From contig JAQISU010000022.1 of the NCBI GenBank assembly GCA_029339505.1, positions 16,931,001 to 16,995,000 on the forward strand: a stretch of 64,000 bases of DNA, given 5' to 3'. The notes below the pieces were generated by a model that made no database searches, was not told the DNA's origin, and was given only the letters and a program-made list of their open reading frames with translations. Numbering within the stretch: the first letter of the stretch is position 1; every line of letters starts with the position of its first letter. Shown here in pieces: positions 36,001 through 47,300 of this stretch. The stretch is from Unio delphinus. Its lineage: Eukaryota; Mollusca; Bivalvia; Unionida; Unionidae. Both the position numbers and the translations under genes were made by a program.

Positions 36001-37202
36001 TCACCTTTCTGCTTCAATTATTTCTCTTTTGGGAACCATCTTTTGTTTTTCTAGGGTTCTAAGTATACATGCGCTATGAAATTACCGGAAGGTTCTGCTC
36101 TACTATTTATTACTTTGCATAGGTTTTGATGTTTGCAGAAAAAGAATTTCACAGGTTTTCCTAACAGTTATCCTGGTTATTGAAAAAGAAAGATCTTGTA
36201 TATCATAGGTCTTGTTAAAAAAAATAATTCCCAGGTGTGTTCAAAAATGTAAGTGCATAAAAAAATCTTTTAAAACATGGACAAAAGGAATACAGTGCAT
36301 ATTATTCTGGCAAAATATTTTGAGTTCTGGAAAAATGCAGTAACTTAAAAGAAAAAGAAAATACATTACAATGCAGTAGTTCTGAAGAGGCTGAGAAGTT
36401 CATAAGAAATATGTTTGACTGTTTTTTAATTGCATTTAATTTGTACAGATACTAAGAATTGTTTTACTGCAGCACAAAGTATTTGAATAAAACACAAATA
36501 ATGAAATTTAGAGAAAATTTCATTTCCTGCTGTAATAGTGTGTATATTTCAAATCATGTAGAAAAGAACCAATACTATATTTAAACTTGTTTCAAACCTG
36601 AATATATCCTGATATTTTCATGAAGTTATTGCCCTGTTATTGACTTGGCATTTTTTCCAATATATTCAATGGCAACATTTGCTATAGATACATTTTCAAC
36701 TTTGAAAGTCATAAACCCTAGCATAGCTTACAAGCAGTAGGCAAGACATCAGGTTCTGTATTGATTTTAAACTTTTTTTTACCAATGTCATGAGGTCATA
36801 TCAAAATAATTTTCCATGCTGCACTGTAACACAGCAATGTCACAGAACTTCCTAACATAATGTGATAGATAAAATATTTTTACTAATTTCACATAAAACT
36901 TAACAACCTTGTGGCATATAATATTATACAATTCATTTCATATATTTCTTTTCAATTAAATACCCATGTAAGATTCTCTACTTATAGCATTCTTTTTTCA
37001 GCCCTTCTCCGAAATCACGAAACTGACTGATGTACAGGAAGGAATCATTGTGAGATCGATACATAGGCTTCATGAGACACTACGAGATGTTCGTAATGCA
37101 GCCAGAATTATTGGTGACCCAGTTCTTTACAGAAAGATAGATGAAGCTTCCACTATGATAAAGAGAGATATAGTGTTTGCAGCTTCTTTGTATACACAGT
37201 GA
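11813..37202 (+). CDS. SKI2/SKIV2L superkiller RNA helicase, C-terminal half, ten exons
   Basis: Ten coding blocks join in frame with GT-AG borders: 11813-12025, 13399-13509, 14966-15196, 17830-18105, 20785-21179, 24795-24993, 27825-27935, 28920-29138, 35610-35747 and 37002-37202. The product is the C-terminal half of the Ski2 helicase, the motor of the cytosolic Ski complex that feeds mRNA into the exosome. Seen are the end of RecA domain 2 ([10 protein letters not shown]), winged helix, arch and DSHCT bundle, ending SLYTQ. The exons with Walker A and DEVH motifs are absent and should lie left of the window, beyond element A. Mtr4 is the closest paralogue, but the sequence around the arch and the C-terminal end fit Ski2 better. 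The introns are rich in repeats. Confidence 0.9.
12026..13398. repeat. SKI2 intron with ~50-bp minisatellite
   Basis: From about 12470 to 13345 the intron consists of about 17 diverging copies of a roughly 50-base unit built on CTGTCACTGTCCAGTATATTGATTGATTGATGACCTTGCTTTACACAT-like words. Earlier copies are more alike than later ones. Open frames on either strand here are by-products of the repeat. Confidence 0.9.
13399..13509 (+). CDS. SKI2 exon b
   Basis: 37 codons between TTTCCAG and GTAAAT. Contains [18 protein letters not shown], the conserved HHSG segment of Ski2-like helicases. Confidence 0.92.
13510..14965. other. SKI2 intron, no feature seen
   Basis: AT-rich intron with several loosely related stretches of the type ACAGAATTTGACCAAATTTGAT, common in mollusc introns. 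No gene or intact repeat recognised. Confidence 0.5.
14966..15196 (+). CDS. SKI2 exon c (helicase motifs V and VI)
   Basis: 77 codons. Motif [20 protein letters not shown] and motif [14 protein letters not shown] are complete, the latter holding the arginine finger. Donor GTAAAA. Confidence 0.95.
15520..17395 (+). pseudogene. decayed CR1/L2-like LINE, reverse transcriptase part
   Basis: Lies within a SKI2 intron. The RT core is visible as [16 protein letters not shown], a stop in place of Gln/Arg before [12 protein letters not shown], and the catalytic box YADE (normally YADD). The C-terminal part runs [44 protein letters not shown], and a 3' end of the type AAGCGCTTAGAG followed by (TTA)n, typical of CR1/L2 elements. 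Several stops and frame changes make it inactive. The 5' end is truncated. Confidence 0.85.
17830..18105 (+). CDS. SKI2 exon d (winged helix, start of arch)
   Basis: 92 codons, [17 protein letters not shown] to KVHLQ. The [13 protein letters not shown] segment is the family's winged-helix entry; the following charged helices lead into the arch insertion. Confidence 0.9.
18206..18522 (+). mobile_element. tRNA-derived SINE, family 1, nearly complete
   Basis: tRNA-like head GGTGGTTAGAGTGTCTGC with box B GGTTCGATCCC, the family body, and a tail ending in CAAACAAACAAACAAA. The best preserved copy of the family here. Confidence 0.85.
18523..20784. other. SKI2 intron between exons d and e, remainder
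   Basis: Contains a partial family 1 SINE on the minus strand (19186-19287), a family 2 SINE (19633-19885) and a short tandem repeat of GTGTTTTTTCTGTGATTTGG units (20398-20540). No gene. Confidence 0.7.
19633..19885 (+). mobile_element. SINE family 2
   Basis: Starts GGGGCCTTGAGTGGC, has a tRNA-like box B GAGTTCGAGTCTA and the body words GAGAAAGCTTGCCAGTAGCT and GGCTGCCATGTATAGCCTAT, ending GAAAAATGGCGTTAAACC plus (CAA)n. Same family at 24262-24504 (minus), 37717-37965, and a fragment at 22440-22535. Confidence 0.85.
20785..21179 (+). CDS. SKI2 exon e (arch/KOW-like region)
   Basis: 131 codons plus 2 bases, starting [19 protein letters not shown], a KOW-type beta barrel start, and ending QPRF. 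The donor GTGAGT begins at 21180, so the codon is split with exon f. Confidence 0.88.
22195..22365. repeat. 24-bp tandem repeat
   Basis: Seven or so units of GATCACACCGACAGCCTGCA plus TTAT, with alternation between TTAT and CGG endings. Confidence 0.85.
22860..23235. repeat. ~75-bp degenerate tandem repeat
   Basis: About five units with CCTGAATATAAAGGACATC, TTTACATAGGACATCTTTTA and GGAATTTTGTACC in the same order. Confidence 0.8.
24262..24504 (-). mobile_element. SINE family 2, reverse orientation
   Basis: Reverse complement of the family at 19633: GGTTTAACGCCATTTTTCAG at the left, AGCTACTGGCAAGCTTTCTC in the middle, and the GGGCCC head near 24498. Confidence 0.85.
24795..24993 (+). CDS. 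SKI2 exon f
   Basis: Completes the split codon and continues [19 protein letters not shown] to CPTFTEH. The C-x2-C in YQCIHCPTF is typical of the family's arch end. Donor GTATGT. Confidence 0.88.
25363..26480. repeat. 35-bp minisatellite in a SKI2 intron
   Basis: About 32 units of AGCATTCAGTAGCAGTTCGA plus ACCATGCATTGAGGT. The site TTCGAA varies to TTCAAA and TTTGAA, and ATGCAT to ACGCAT, in a patchwork across units that suggests unequal exchange. No coding role. Confidence 0.95.
26481..27824. other. SKI2 intron, no feature seen
   Basis: AT-rich sequence between the 35-bp array and exon g. Short open frames at 26579-26910 show no recognisable domain and no codon-level support. Confidence 0.5.
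27825..27935 (+). CDS. SKI2 exon g
   Basis: 37 codons, [17 protein letters not shown] to [10 protein letters not shown]. Its donor CAG|GTAGGATT is the first of about 13 repeats of the same sequence in the following minisatellite. Confidence 0.88.
27934..28430 (+). repeat. 39-bp minisatellite reiterating a splice donor
   Basis: About 13 units of CAGGTAGGATTCATATTGCC plus TATTTTGTCTCACCATAAC, beginning exactly at the exon g donor. Every unit has CAGGTAGGAT, identical to the real donor. Because 39 is a multiple of three, the array stays open and would encode [13 protein letters not shown] repeats if read through. Confidence 0.93.
28577..28699 (+). mobile_element. fragment of SINE family 1
   Basis: Contains CAGCATTAAGAGGCTAGTGT, GTCAGGATAATGTGACTGGG and GGCATGATGTCCCAGTGCTA of the family body; the tRNA-like head is missing. 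Confidence 0.75.
28920..29138 (+). CDS. SKI2 exon h (start of DSHCT domain)
   Basis: 73 codons, [19 protein letters not shown] and [17 protein letters not shown], a signature of the DSHCT helical bundle. The donor AAG|GTTGGA is weak compared with the other introns, and the following intron holds the 5.6-kb satellite. Confidence 0.88.
29605..29790 (+). mobile_element. tRNA-derived SINE-like sequence, third type
   Basis: A tRNA-like head with box A GATGGCTCAGTGGCTAG and box B GGTTCAAATCC, followed by an unrelated body. It is not one of the other two families and has no tRNA-like acceptor stem closing, so a true tRNA gene is unlikely. Confidence 0.55.
29930..35560. repeat. 5.6-kb 28-bp satellite in a SKI2 intron
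   Basis: About 200 units of GTATCCATTGAATGAATAAA plus ATAAGACT (28 bases), mixed with 26-base units lacking GT and with CC/AC/CT/CA variants after TAT. It fills nearly all of the intron between exons h and i. Long open frames on the minus strand encode only [21 protein letters not shown] repeats and are not genes. Confidence 0.97.
35610..35747 (+). CDS. SKI2 exon i
   Basis: 46 codons, [18 protein letters not shown] to [16 protein letters not shown]. The Trp-Ala-Arg-Gly segment is conserved in Ski2/Mtr4. Donor GTAAGT. Confidence 0.92.
35748..37001. other. last SKI2 intron, no feature seen
   Basis: AT-rich, ends in a good polypyrimidine tract and CAG acceptor at 36999-37001. No repeat family or gene recognised. 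Confidence 0.55.
37002..37202 (+). CDS. SKI2 exon j (last exon, stop)
   Basis: 66 codons and [23 protein letters not shown] to [12 protein letters not shown], the usual C-terminus of Ski2. Immediately followed by a decayed copy of itself. Confidence 0.93.
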   Translation, partial: PFSEITKLTDVQEGIIVRSIHRLHETLRDVRNAARIIGDPVLYRKIDEASTMIKRDIVFAASLYTQ

Positions 37203-37345
37203 GATTCCTTCATGTGAGAATAAAAGATTCACAACACATCTTGTGATGTTCCAAATGCAGTCCGAATTACCACGGACACAGTTCTATACAGAAATATGGA
37301 AGAAGCATCAACCGTTAGCGCGTGATACCGTGTTCAATATCTCGT
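37192..37345 (+). pseudogene. decayed tandem copy of the last SKI2 exon
   Basis: Beginning at the SKI2 stop codon, the sequence repeats the exon 164 bases upstream. Reading from 37244 gives DVPNAVRITTDTVLYRNMEE, against [20 protein letters not shown] in the exon, followed by EASTV and a stop at 37323. It lies downstream of the real stop and so would be 3' UTR. An AATAAA at 37219-37224 falls within it. Confidence 0.85.
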
Positions 37346-37716
37346 TATGCAGGCTGGCCTATATCTAGTGTTACCTCCATGTAAAGATCATATGCACTAA
37401 GCTTCATATTTCATTATATAAATGTCCTTGGTCATCTGCTCATAGTGGTCACAATTACATCATGGTTTTGGTATATATTAGTCAACTGGAAATCAATTTG
37501 TTATATTGTAATTTTCAGGGTTCAGAGTTTACAATTTGGTTTAGGTATATTTTTTTATGATTAGAATTCCTTATAATGCTTGATTTTTGCATGTTGATCA
37601 ATGCTTTTCTTTTATTGTGAATTTTCTTAGTAATTGAACTTCTGTATGAAGCTGATCTGTATATAAAGGCCATTTTGACTGAGCTCCATGGTGATAATTA
37701 GATACAAGGTGACAAT

Positions 37717-37965
37717 TGGGGCCCCAAGGGGTCTAAAGTGCTATCCATTACGGACCACTGCCATCTCACCTCTGTCTGCATGGGTTCGAGTCTAAGATTC
37801 GGCTAATGTAGTTATGTGAGAAAGCTTGCCAGTAGCTTCTCGTGGGTCAGTGGTTCTTTCCAGGGTTTGTCTGGGTTCTTCCTCCACCATTAATACTGGT
37901 TGCCATTATAGCCTATATTGTGCTGAAAAATGGCGTTAAACCGTAAAAAACAAAAACATGGTGAC
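37717..37965 (+). mobile_element. SINE family 2
   Basis: GGGGCCCCAAGGGGTC start, GGGTTCGAGTCTAAGATTCG box B, GAGAAAGCTTGCCAGTAGCT and the CTGAAAAATGGCGTTAAACC end, as in the copy at 19633. Confidence 0.85.
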
Positions 37966-39689
37966 AATTAGACACATGGTGACATTTAGACACAAGTTTG
38001 TATATGCTAATGATGAATCATGGTCACTTCTTGTTATTTGATTTTTTTAAATAAACACCTGCCATATGGTGGAGCATATTAATTTATGATGTTGTCTGCC
38101 CATCTGTCTCTTTGGATCTTATCAATATCATTTCTTCTTAGTAACTATAATTCTTCAACATCTAAAGTCACCAAACATTGTAAATGGCTTACAACAGAGG
38201 TGAGAAGGAAGCCTATTGATTTTGGGGTTAAATGACAAAGTGACTGACTGAAAGAAGAAAATTGATTTAATATTAGTTTTTCTAAATCACAGTCCTAACC
38301 ACCCTTTGTGGATGACTTGCACTTGGAATAAGGAGAATGGCTAATGATTTTTACTTCAAAGGTCAAGGTCACTGCCTGAACGAAGACATACAGTTTACAT
38401 TGAAAGAACATCAGTTTGATATCACAGGCCTGGAACAAACTTTGTGGATGGCTTGCACTTGGGAAGAGAAAATATGAAAAATGGTTCTTGCATAATGACT
38501 GTACAACAGACATTGACTAAATTGTGTTGTGGTCTTGCACATAACATAAGGAGGAGATAAATTAGTTTGAGTTCAAAAGTTCAAAGACCAATCGTTATTC
38601 AGGCTCAAAATGAAAATGGGTTTTGCTGAATAGAATTTTTAGAGTAAGATACCAGTGTCCTTTGCTGAGCTTAACACTGTTGAACCAGATGAAAGATTGA
38701 AACTTTTTTACTTATCTTGTCACAGATCTAAGTTGTAAATATGCACAACAGCTTGTTAAAACAGAAATCAGCATCAATATTAGTGAAAAATGCTGCTGTA
38801 TATTTGAGTAACATGCAAAATTGAGATCTTATTGTGAAAGTGAAATTTCTGGAGTTAAAAACCTTGTTTTTGTATGGTATGTTTATCTGAGGGGTCATGC
38901 ATTAGAAAGGGTTTTAAACCCATTAACCCTACTATACACACGCCATGTTCATAATTTTGACCCATTATAGTAGCAAACTTGCATTAGGTACCTGTGAATA
39001 GCTTCATTGGCAGAGAAAAGATTTACTGTCCCTTCTCATGCTACCCATGATTCTTCAGCTCCCTCATATGTTGGGGACTTCCTGTCTTATTGTAGATCCT
39101 CTCTCAAGACAATAGAGAATTTGATTTAGTTCATAAATTAACTGAAAGAATGTTCTAAAATTCAACATTTATTGTTAGGAAATGGTACCTGTAAAATATG
39201 CTTGGCTTTCATCTGTGTATTGTGGTTTCAATCACTTAACCCGTGTGTGTTTGTGTGGGTGTGTGTGTGTGATATGAATAACAAGTCAGATGTAACGTGA
39301 TGCATGATAGCGTAATAATGATCAGTTCCTTTACTCATTTGTCTCCCACTGAGTTGCAGCAAGAATTTTTAAAACAGTTGCTAAACCTTTTCCCCAACTA
39401 TTTCATATTTCATATAAGCATTTATGCAACTTGCTTGTATAAAAACAAAATCAGCATTTCTTCTCTTGTACAATCTTGCTATTATGCTGCTATTGGTTTT
39501 TGATTTTTGTCTGAAAAATGTTTTAAATGTCAGATTTGAAGTTTTAATTAGAATGAATGACATAAAATTGTGGATCACCTTTGGTGAATTTTTTCATGTA
39601 ACCAAATGGGGTGACACTTGGAGAAAGCTGAAATAGATGAGAAATTAGTGCAGTGTACTTTACGTATTGTATCATGTTCATTTTCTGAT

Positions 39690-40740
39690 AATGCTGACAT
39701 TACACAAAATGTTTCATGTTGATTTACCAATAATGCTTACATTACACAAAATGTTTCATGTTGATTTGACAATAATGCTAACATTCAACAAAATGCATCA
39801 GGTTGATTTACCAATAATGCTGTCATTAGACAATGTATCAGGTTGATTTACCGATATTGCTGTCATTAGACAAAAATGTATCGGGTTGATTTACTGATAA
39901 TGCTGTCATTAGACAAAATGTATCGGGTTGATTTACTGATATTGCTGTCATTAGACAAAAATGTATCGGGTTGATTTACTGATAATGCTGTCATTAGACA
40001 AAATGTATCGGGTTGATTTACTGATATTGATGTCATTAGACAAAATGTATCAGGTTGATTTACTGATAATGCTGTCATTTGACAAAATGTATCCGGTTGA
40101 TTTACCAATAATGCTGTCATTAGACAAAATATGTCTGGTTGATTTACTGATATTGATGTCATTAGACAAAATGTATCAGGTTGATTTACTGATAATGCTG
40201 TCATTAGATAAAATGTATCAGGTTGATTTACCAATAATGCTGTCATTAGACAAAATATGTCTGGTTGATTTACTGACATTGATGTCATTAGACAAAATGT
40301 ATCAGGTTGATTTACTGATAATGCTGTCATTAGACAAAATGTATCTGGTTGATTTACCAATAATGCTGTCATTAGACAGAATGTATCAGGTTGATTTACC
40401 AATAATGCTGTCATTATACAAAATGTATCTGGTTGATTTACAGTTAATGCAGACATTAGACAAAATGCTTCATTAGACTAATAATGCTGACATTACACAA
40501 TTCATCAGGTTGATAGACTAATAATGCTGACATTACACAATTCATCAGGTTGATTGACTAATAATGCTGACATTACACAATTCATCAGGTTGAAACACTG
40601 ACAGTGCTGACATTAAACAGTGTCATAGCATGTTTTACCAATAATGCTGACATTAGAGAAAATGTATCATGCCAATAATGTTAACATAACACAATTTGTT
40701 ACTTTGATCTACTGATAATGATGACATTAGGCAATGTTTT
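39690..40740. repeat. 42-bp minisatellite
   Basis: About 24 units of TTAGACAAAATGTATCAGGT plus TGATTTACTGATAATGCTGTCA; the first and last copies are more diverged. The period is a multiple of three, which leaves open frames on both strands (39866-40456 minus, 39961-40476 plus) with no gene content. Confidence 0.92.
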
Positions 40741-42477
40741 CAGTCGAACAGACATTATTTTTTTCTGTTTTAAAGTGTACTTCTGCTTTTATTCTGACTT
40801 GAATCAGATTTTTTTTATTATGTCCATTTTTTTATTATCTCCAATCCGTAAATTGTTTTAAAATGGTCTCTTCAGTCCCATTCCACAATTCCCCTTGTAA
40901 ATTATTCATTCCATATATTAGCACATGACTCTTGAAAAGCAAAATCTGATTGGTCAAAGGTTTAAATTCATCCAATGAATCTTTGTGTAATGAAAACTGA
41001 TGGCAATGGAAAAGGAAGCATGGTTGCAAAACATGGCATCCTGAGTTGTTGAGAGAGAGAGCATGACATGAAAAGTCTAGATTATTGTTTATTAAAGTGT
41101 ATGGAAATGAGAATGGCTGGAGCAAATATTTGACGGAAATTTAGTTGGCCAGTTTATAATAGAACTGAATGCTAGAGAACTTGCATTTTGTGGTCTCTGC
41201 AAGAAAGATCTGAATTACAGTAATCGCGGATGGAAGAGTTTGGAACGGCACCGACTAAAGAAGCTGCATATGAAAATATTGAAGCTCAGAAGGCATCTGG
41301 ATAAAGTGAAATTAATTACTATAAGAAGAAAGATTTATTGCATGAGAGAACAGATGTAGCCCTCTGTTAGATAATGTGCACTGCATGTCTCCTATACAAG
41401 CACCATCTTGAAAGGGAAAAAAGCTCTCATTGAGATGGAAAAGAAATGATTGCACATTGAGCCAAAAAAGTCAGTGGTGATTCTACAAGACACATACCTG
41501 GTGTATGTGCTGGATTTGCACAAATAAACTTGGATCGATGCAAATAATTTTTCTTAATATTTATGAAACACGAAATTGGAAGTTTATATTCAATTTATTT
41601 TATCTTATATTTAACAGTGTTGAAATATAAAAATGGAAGTTATTTGTTTCATACTGTATTCAGTATGGATGGGGCCATCTTTGTATGAAGTTGGTTTCTT
41701 TGCTGTTATTATCATTATGGCTAAATACTAATTTGGTAATATTTGATTTGATAATATTTGATATTTGTCATAATGCTCTGCACACAGAAACTTGACACCC
41801 TGGAGTGATTGATAGTAACCACCCAAACCACTTTAATGCAAAATTGAAACGGATGTTAATTTTTCTTCAGATAAAGTTAGGATAATTCCTTGCCGATGTT
41901 ATACAACAGCTGGTTAAAAATTTGTTTTCGTGATAGCATGGTGACAAGAAACTTGGATGGAATTGTTTTGAGTACATTTTGTAAGGTATTGAATAGAATA
42001 GACAAAATCCATCAAGAATCTAGGACTTCATATAGTTATGATCATATTTATTTATTGAAAATGGTTAGATGATGATCTTTGAAAGCTAAAATCTCAGAAG
42101 ATGGCACTTCAAAAACTGAAATGTGTGTTACTTTACGAAATAAGGAACTCACAAATTTCAAAAGGGCACCTAACTTAGAATAAATACAGTGGTCACTTAC
42201 AAAGTGATTAGGGTCAAGTAATGTTTTGATTGAACAGGTAACTGCCTAAAATTTCTGAGGAGTTTTCACTACTTGGTTAATGAAGTTGACTCTAGTTGCC
42301 TCAACCTAATTATCCTTTAATGTGTTGATGTGCCATTAAATGCCAAAGAAGCAAATAAATGGCCAAAATATTTTGCCTCTGCAATGCAAGTATTTGCCAA
42401 TCACCAGATATGGAATGTATCAGTATATATTGATAGTTGTTTATTCTGTCATTGCCAATGACAAAATGGAAAATTCT

Positions 42478-42481
<4 letters not shown>

Positions 42482-42528
<47 letters not shown>
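42482..42528. repeat. (GT)n microsatellite
   Basis: About 23 GT repeats; a second run of about 14 is at 42909-42937. Confidence 0.95.
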
Positions 42529-42530
<2 letters not shown>

Positions 42531-42908
42531 AATCATGCTGCATCTGGCTTAATAGTCACACTGTGCACTTTGAAGATTAATGCTTTTAGTACAGTTTGTG
42601 TATTCAATGCTCATCGTGCTTTCTGATGCGGTCAAAAGCTGTGGTTCTATCAGTTCTATATGCATATAGATGTGTCAGGAAGGTGTCTGTGAATATTGTT
42701 ATCTCCCTTTGGTTAAGTAGTGAGCTCTTCAGTTTGGAGATTGTGTACTTTATCTCCCAACATAAACTATATCATGCACCCATTTTTGAGATTAATTTGA
42801 CCCTACAGGTTAAAGTATAATGATCAACCATGCATGGCTGCTGTGTTTCCATGTGACATTCTTGTGTGCATGTCATAACTACCTTGTTATGAGATGTTTT
42901 ATCAAGGA

Positions 42909-42939
<31 letters not shown>

Positions 42940-44189
42940 ATTGACCATGTGCAGGTATCATTATACTCACTATATTTTTGCCATTGTTTAGTAAGTCAGA
43001 AGAACTTCAGCATTCCATGTTAACTACACTGTCAACATCAGACACTATTTACAACCAAGCTAACAGCCCATATGTTTTCATAAGAAAATATGACTGCAAA
43101 GAACAGTATGTCAGTATGGTATAGCAGGAAAACCATTTGACAACTTAAACTTTTGTCCATAAGATGTGTAATCTTTTAACATCATTTGGATAAAATGTTC
43201 ATGCCATAAATAGGATGTATTGTGTTTCAGATCTCATTGTTTTCTATCCTTCAAATTTCATTTGTCACATCTTTGAAAATCTGCTTTTGATTTAATAGCT
43301 TACGGCCTGTCCTCCAATTATACTGTGGTGGTAATTTGCTGTTTGACTCTACTCTGTAATACAAAATAATTACGTAATTAAACTTGTTCAGGCAATATTT
43401 TATTGTCTTCCATCTTTTTTCATAGGGAATGGAGACATGTCTATATATCTGTCCTTTCATCACACTTCCCCTTCTGCTTATTAACACTAAAATCATTGGT
43501 GAAAAAACAATGAAACTTGATGTACTTACACATCAGGTGTAACACATGACACAAATTTGAAGTCCTATCTTTCAAGATTGATGTCACAGATCAATACTGT
43601 ATGCTTTCGGTCACCCCATCTAATCCTTTATATAATGCCAAAGCCATTTTTGAGATTGTTGAGTCTATGCTCTTAAAATAAGTAACAGAAAAGAGTGAAA
43701 ACAACAAGCTAGAAAACGAAGTGAAAAACGAGAAGAAAAAAAAGAACTACAGTTAATGCAAATTAATTCCAAACATAATCCAATAATTAAAAAACGCAAG
43801 TCTAGTAATAAAAAGTCCTGAATAAAACTCAGTTCAAGTCCCAAAGACATTCAAAATTGAAGGTGATGACATGTCAATTATAACCTATGAAGTACTGATG
43901 TGTCAACAGTCTCTTGTTGACTCATATAAATATTATTGTAGTTTTGAATTCAGTATAAAATGCAATGAATGTCTTTTATCCAAGAATTTGGCAGAGCACT
44001 TTTGTATTTCCAGGGAAATTAAATAATAAATTGATTAAATAATTTCAAGAAAATAAAATTCAGCACAACCTGGACACAACATAGCGCAAGTTAAAGTGCT
44101 ATAGGTTAAAGCACAACTGGTAATATCTTCACAGTCAAAAGATAATATAGTTCTCTGCTTGACCTGTCATGATCTCTGGTGTGAGGCAA

Positions 44190-44300
44190 GATGCTCCAGT
44201 GCTAGACATCACTATATACTGACACACTGCAGACATCGTAGCAATGTGACTCAGATTGTTAAAGCTACGTTAAAGAAACCAAAGTACAAAAACAAAACAT
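44190..44300 (+). mobile_element. fragment of SINE family 1
   Basis: CCAGTGCTAGACATCACTAT, GCAGACATCGTAG and GTTAAAGCTACGTTAAAGAA match the 3' part of the copy at 18206. Confidence 0.7.
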
Positions 44301-47300
44301 GTTTTTTGAATATAGTATAAACTATTGAAGTAAACATTATAAAAACAAGATTGCTTGTGGATCATGGCATCTTGGTTTTAGAATAATATTTAATTCAAAC
44401 GTTTACAAATTAAGAGAGCAGATTGTAATAATTATAAGTAGTGTGACGCCGCTATAACACGATAGTTGGGAGCCATAGAACCCGACCGTATTATAGACCG
44501 AACCGTGTTAAAAGAAACCAGGACAAATAGGATATTTATTCGGACTTTATTGGTGTTATTTACACTGTTGAAAAATTAATATCGAAACTATTTCTAAGAT
44601 TCAAAACTGAAACTGGAATATGTTACCGGTGGTGACATCATCATTTGGTACTTTCTGACATGGGTATACAAATGAATAGTGTCATTGGATACAAGAACAA
44701 TTATATACAAAAAAGTCGTTGACTCGTTTAAACTGGCGTTGAACTCTAACGTCAATTCCGAGATAAATGATCGATACAGTTGAGACTGGTAACACTCTGG
44801 TACAGTACAACACGATACTGTAGACATAAGAAAAGAAGACGAAAGAGGGAATTATTATGTAAGAGATGAAAGATCAAGAAGGCCGTTTTCTCAGTGTCAT
44901 GTTTGCACATGCAAGCCGATACTCAGACGTTCAAAGGTCACAAGGTAATCACGAAATTGACAAAGACTAAATTCGTACTGCAGTGAAAGCAAAATATCTA
45001 CCATGAAGTAAGCCATCATTTATTTTGATTCTAATATTTTTAGAAGATGATATGGTTTATGTTTTGAAATAGATTGCAAACATTGATCTTTGTCGACGCA
45101 TAGTTGACATAAGTAAATCATAAATGCTCTTTTTACAAATATTTTTTAAACTAATGTTAAACTATGAAAATTGAATGCTCATCAAAAAATGTATCAATCT
45201 GTCCCGCATTCCTAATAACTATGTTATCAAGCCACCAAAAATATATGGTAATGCTGCTCCTACATCATTGGCTGACACTAGGAAAGAATTAGTGATGCGT
45301 GTCAATCAATTTTTTTTATTATGTCAAACAATGATTCTAAATTCTAGAGTAGTATAACAAGCATATATAGTATGTTTAGTATAAATTGTCGAGTAGGAAA
45401 AAACAAAACTTCATTCATAATTGTTTTGTATTTCTACAGAAGAAAGAAGAAATTAAGAGTCGTTTGTCCTCGAATCTCAATATATCGCGTAAACATGCAG
45501 GATAAATGGAAATATCTTTTTGTCCGGCTGATTTCCATTAATAAATTTTAACTAGCTTTATTTGGTATAGAGTTTTGAGCAATGGCATATTTCAATTCTC
45601 ATTTTAGTTAATTTTTCAGCAAATTCTGCGTTTTGCTTTTCACAATATAGTGCTTTTTTGTGTACTAATTTATTATCTTTATAATCTTATATTATCTCTT
45701 TCGAAAGTTTACTGTACTTCATTTACATCAAAGACATTATTTTCCCCCACTTTTTACAAATTGAGAATTTCTCTGAAAATACACTTTCGTCCAAAAGGTA
45801 ACGTTTGCAAAACAACTAGGAAGATCTTTTTCATGACCAGTTTGCATTTGTTGGAAATCTGCATCATTATATTTACATGCTGAATCAACCTCATAAAATT
45901 TTACCTGATTTGATACAACTAGGGTACATCTTTTTCGAAAGAGCCCTGGCCACTTTTTCAATATAAAGATCTGTTATGGACATTTATATGATGAAAAACA
46001 AATCTAGTGATACAATGAACAATAATAATTACAGACACTGTTACCCTTACAACCCTCGTTTTAAGATGTTATCATCTTGAAACAATCCCAAGTAAAAGAG
46101 CTGTGATTATGTAATTAATTTGAGTTCGAAAGCATAGTGAAATAATCTGTCAGAATTATATCAAATAGGGGGTGGGAGTATACAAAGACGAGTCTTTTCC
46201 ATATTTCTGTGTGTTATATAGATTGATGACCTGATTAGGAGATTGTGTAAAATTTGAAACTAAGTTGTACGGTACATGTCTAAATCATTTTCTCTATACT
46301 AATGATATGTCCGTACGTGCCACTATTGAAAAAGCATTAGATAATTTATTTGTGATGACTATTCTATTGAAAATGATATCTTGTGTAATGGTAGAAAACG
46401 GATAAGTGTGTCATTTAAACCTAACGTTTCTGACAATCTCTATTAGAAACACAGCGTCTATTCCATAATGACATTGTGTGCGTGTGTGTTTGTGCGTGTG
46501 CAATTGCATTATAGATTAGAAAAATTATTTTTTGTTCGACAATTTGAATAATACAAAATAACCGTTTTTTGGACAAAGAGGAAAAGGAAACAGTAAAATG
46601 AACTGTTTGTAGTTGTCAGAACATTTGCTTGTTGCAGAGGACTTTAAAACGGAAACTTCTTCATTACCAGGGGTTATTTAACAAGTTCCAAATAGTATGT
46701 GTTGTACAACAAAGTTCTTTATTACAAAGTACGTCTATATATCCCTTCAAAATAATTCACATCACTACACACTTTCTCAGTCTGATTGCTATTCACATCT
46801 TGACCTATTGTTTAGAAAATATAAGACTACACTTTAACTGCATTGCTGTTTTTAAATCATTTGCTCCTTAGCGAATCTATAATAACGCATTTCAGCCTAA
46901 ATCATATGGTGCACATGTGGCTCAGTATGGAGTCTATGCTCCTTTAAAAATCGGATTTGTGTGTCTATTTTAGCAGAAATTTCAACATATTGATTTACAT
47001 TTCTCAACTCTCTTTTTTCTGGGTACATTTTCGTACAATTTGTTCTTCATCTGAAAGTAAATGTTGTCCACTTTGAATTTTATCAAACAATTAGAATATT
47101 ACAGTTTCCAATTTTGTCTTATAATTCTTTCATTTATAAGCTGTGGATTTGTTTGATTAAAGCCCTGCATCACTGTTTCCTCAGTCACTTGCCTTTGTAC
47201 AACATTAGGTTCAATAAACTATCTAGGCAGTACTTTTTATTTGTCTGTTAATCTTGCGTAAAGATATCTGTTTTCGTGAAAGTAAAACGATTTCTTCTCC

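Noticed and set aside
39866..40476. Overlapping open frames on both strands
   Set aside because: Explained by the 42-bp tandem repeat, whose length is a multiple of three.
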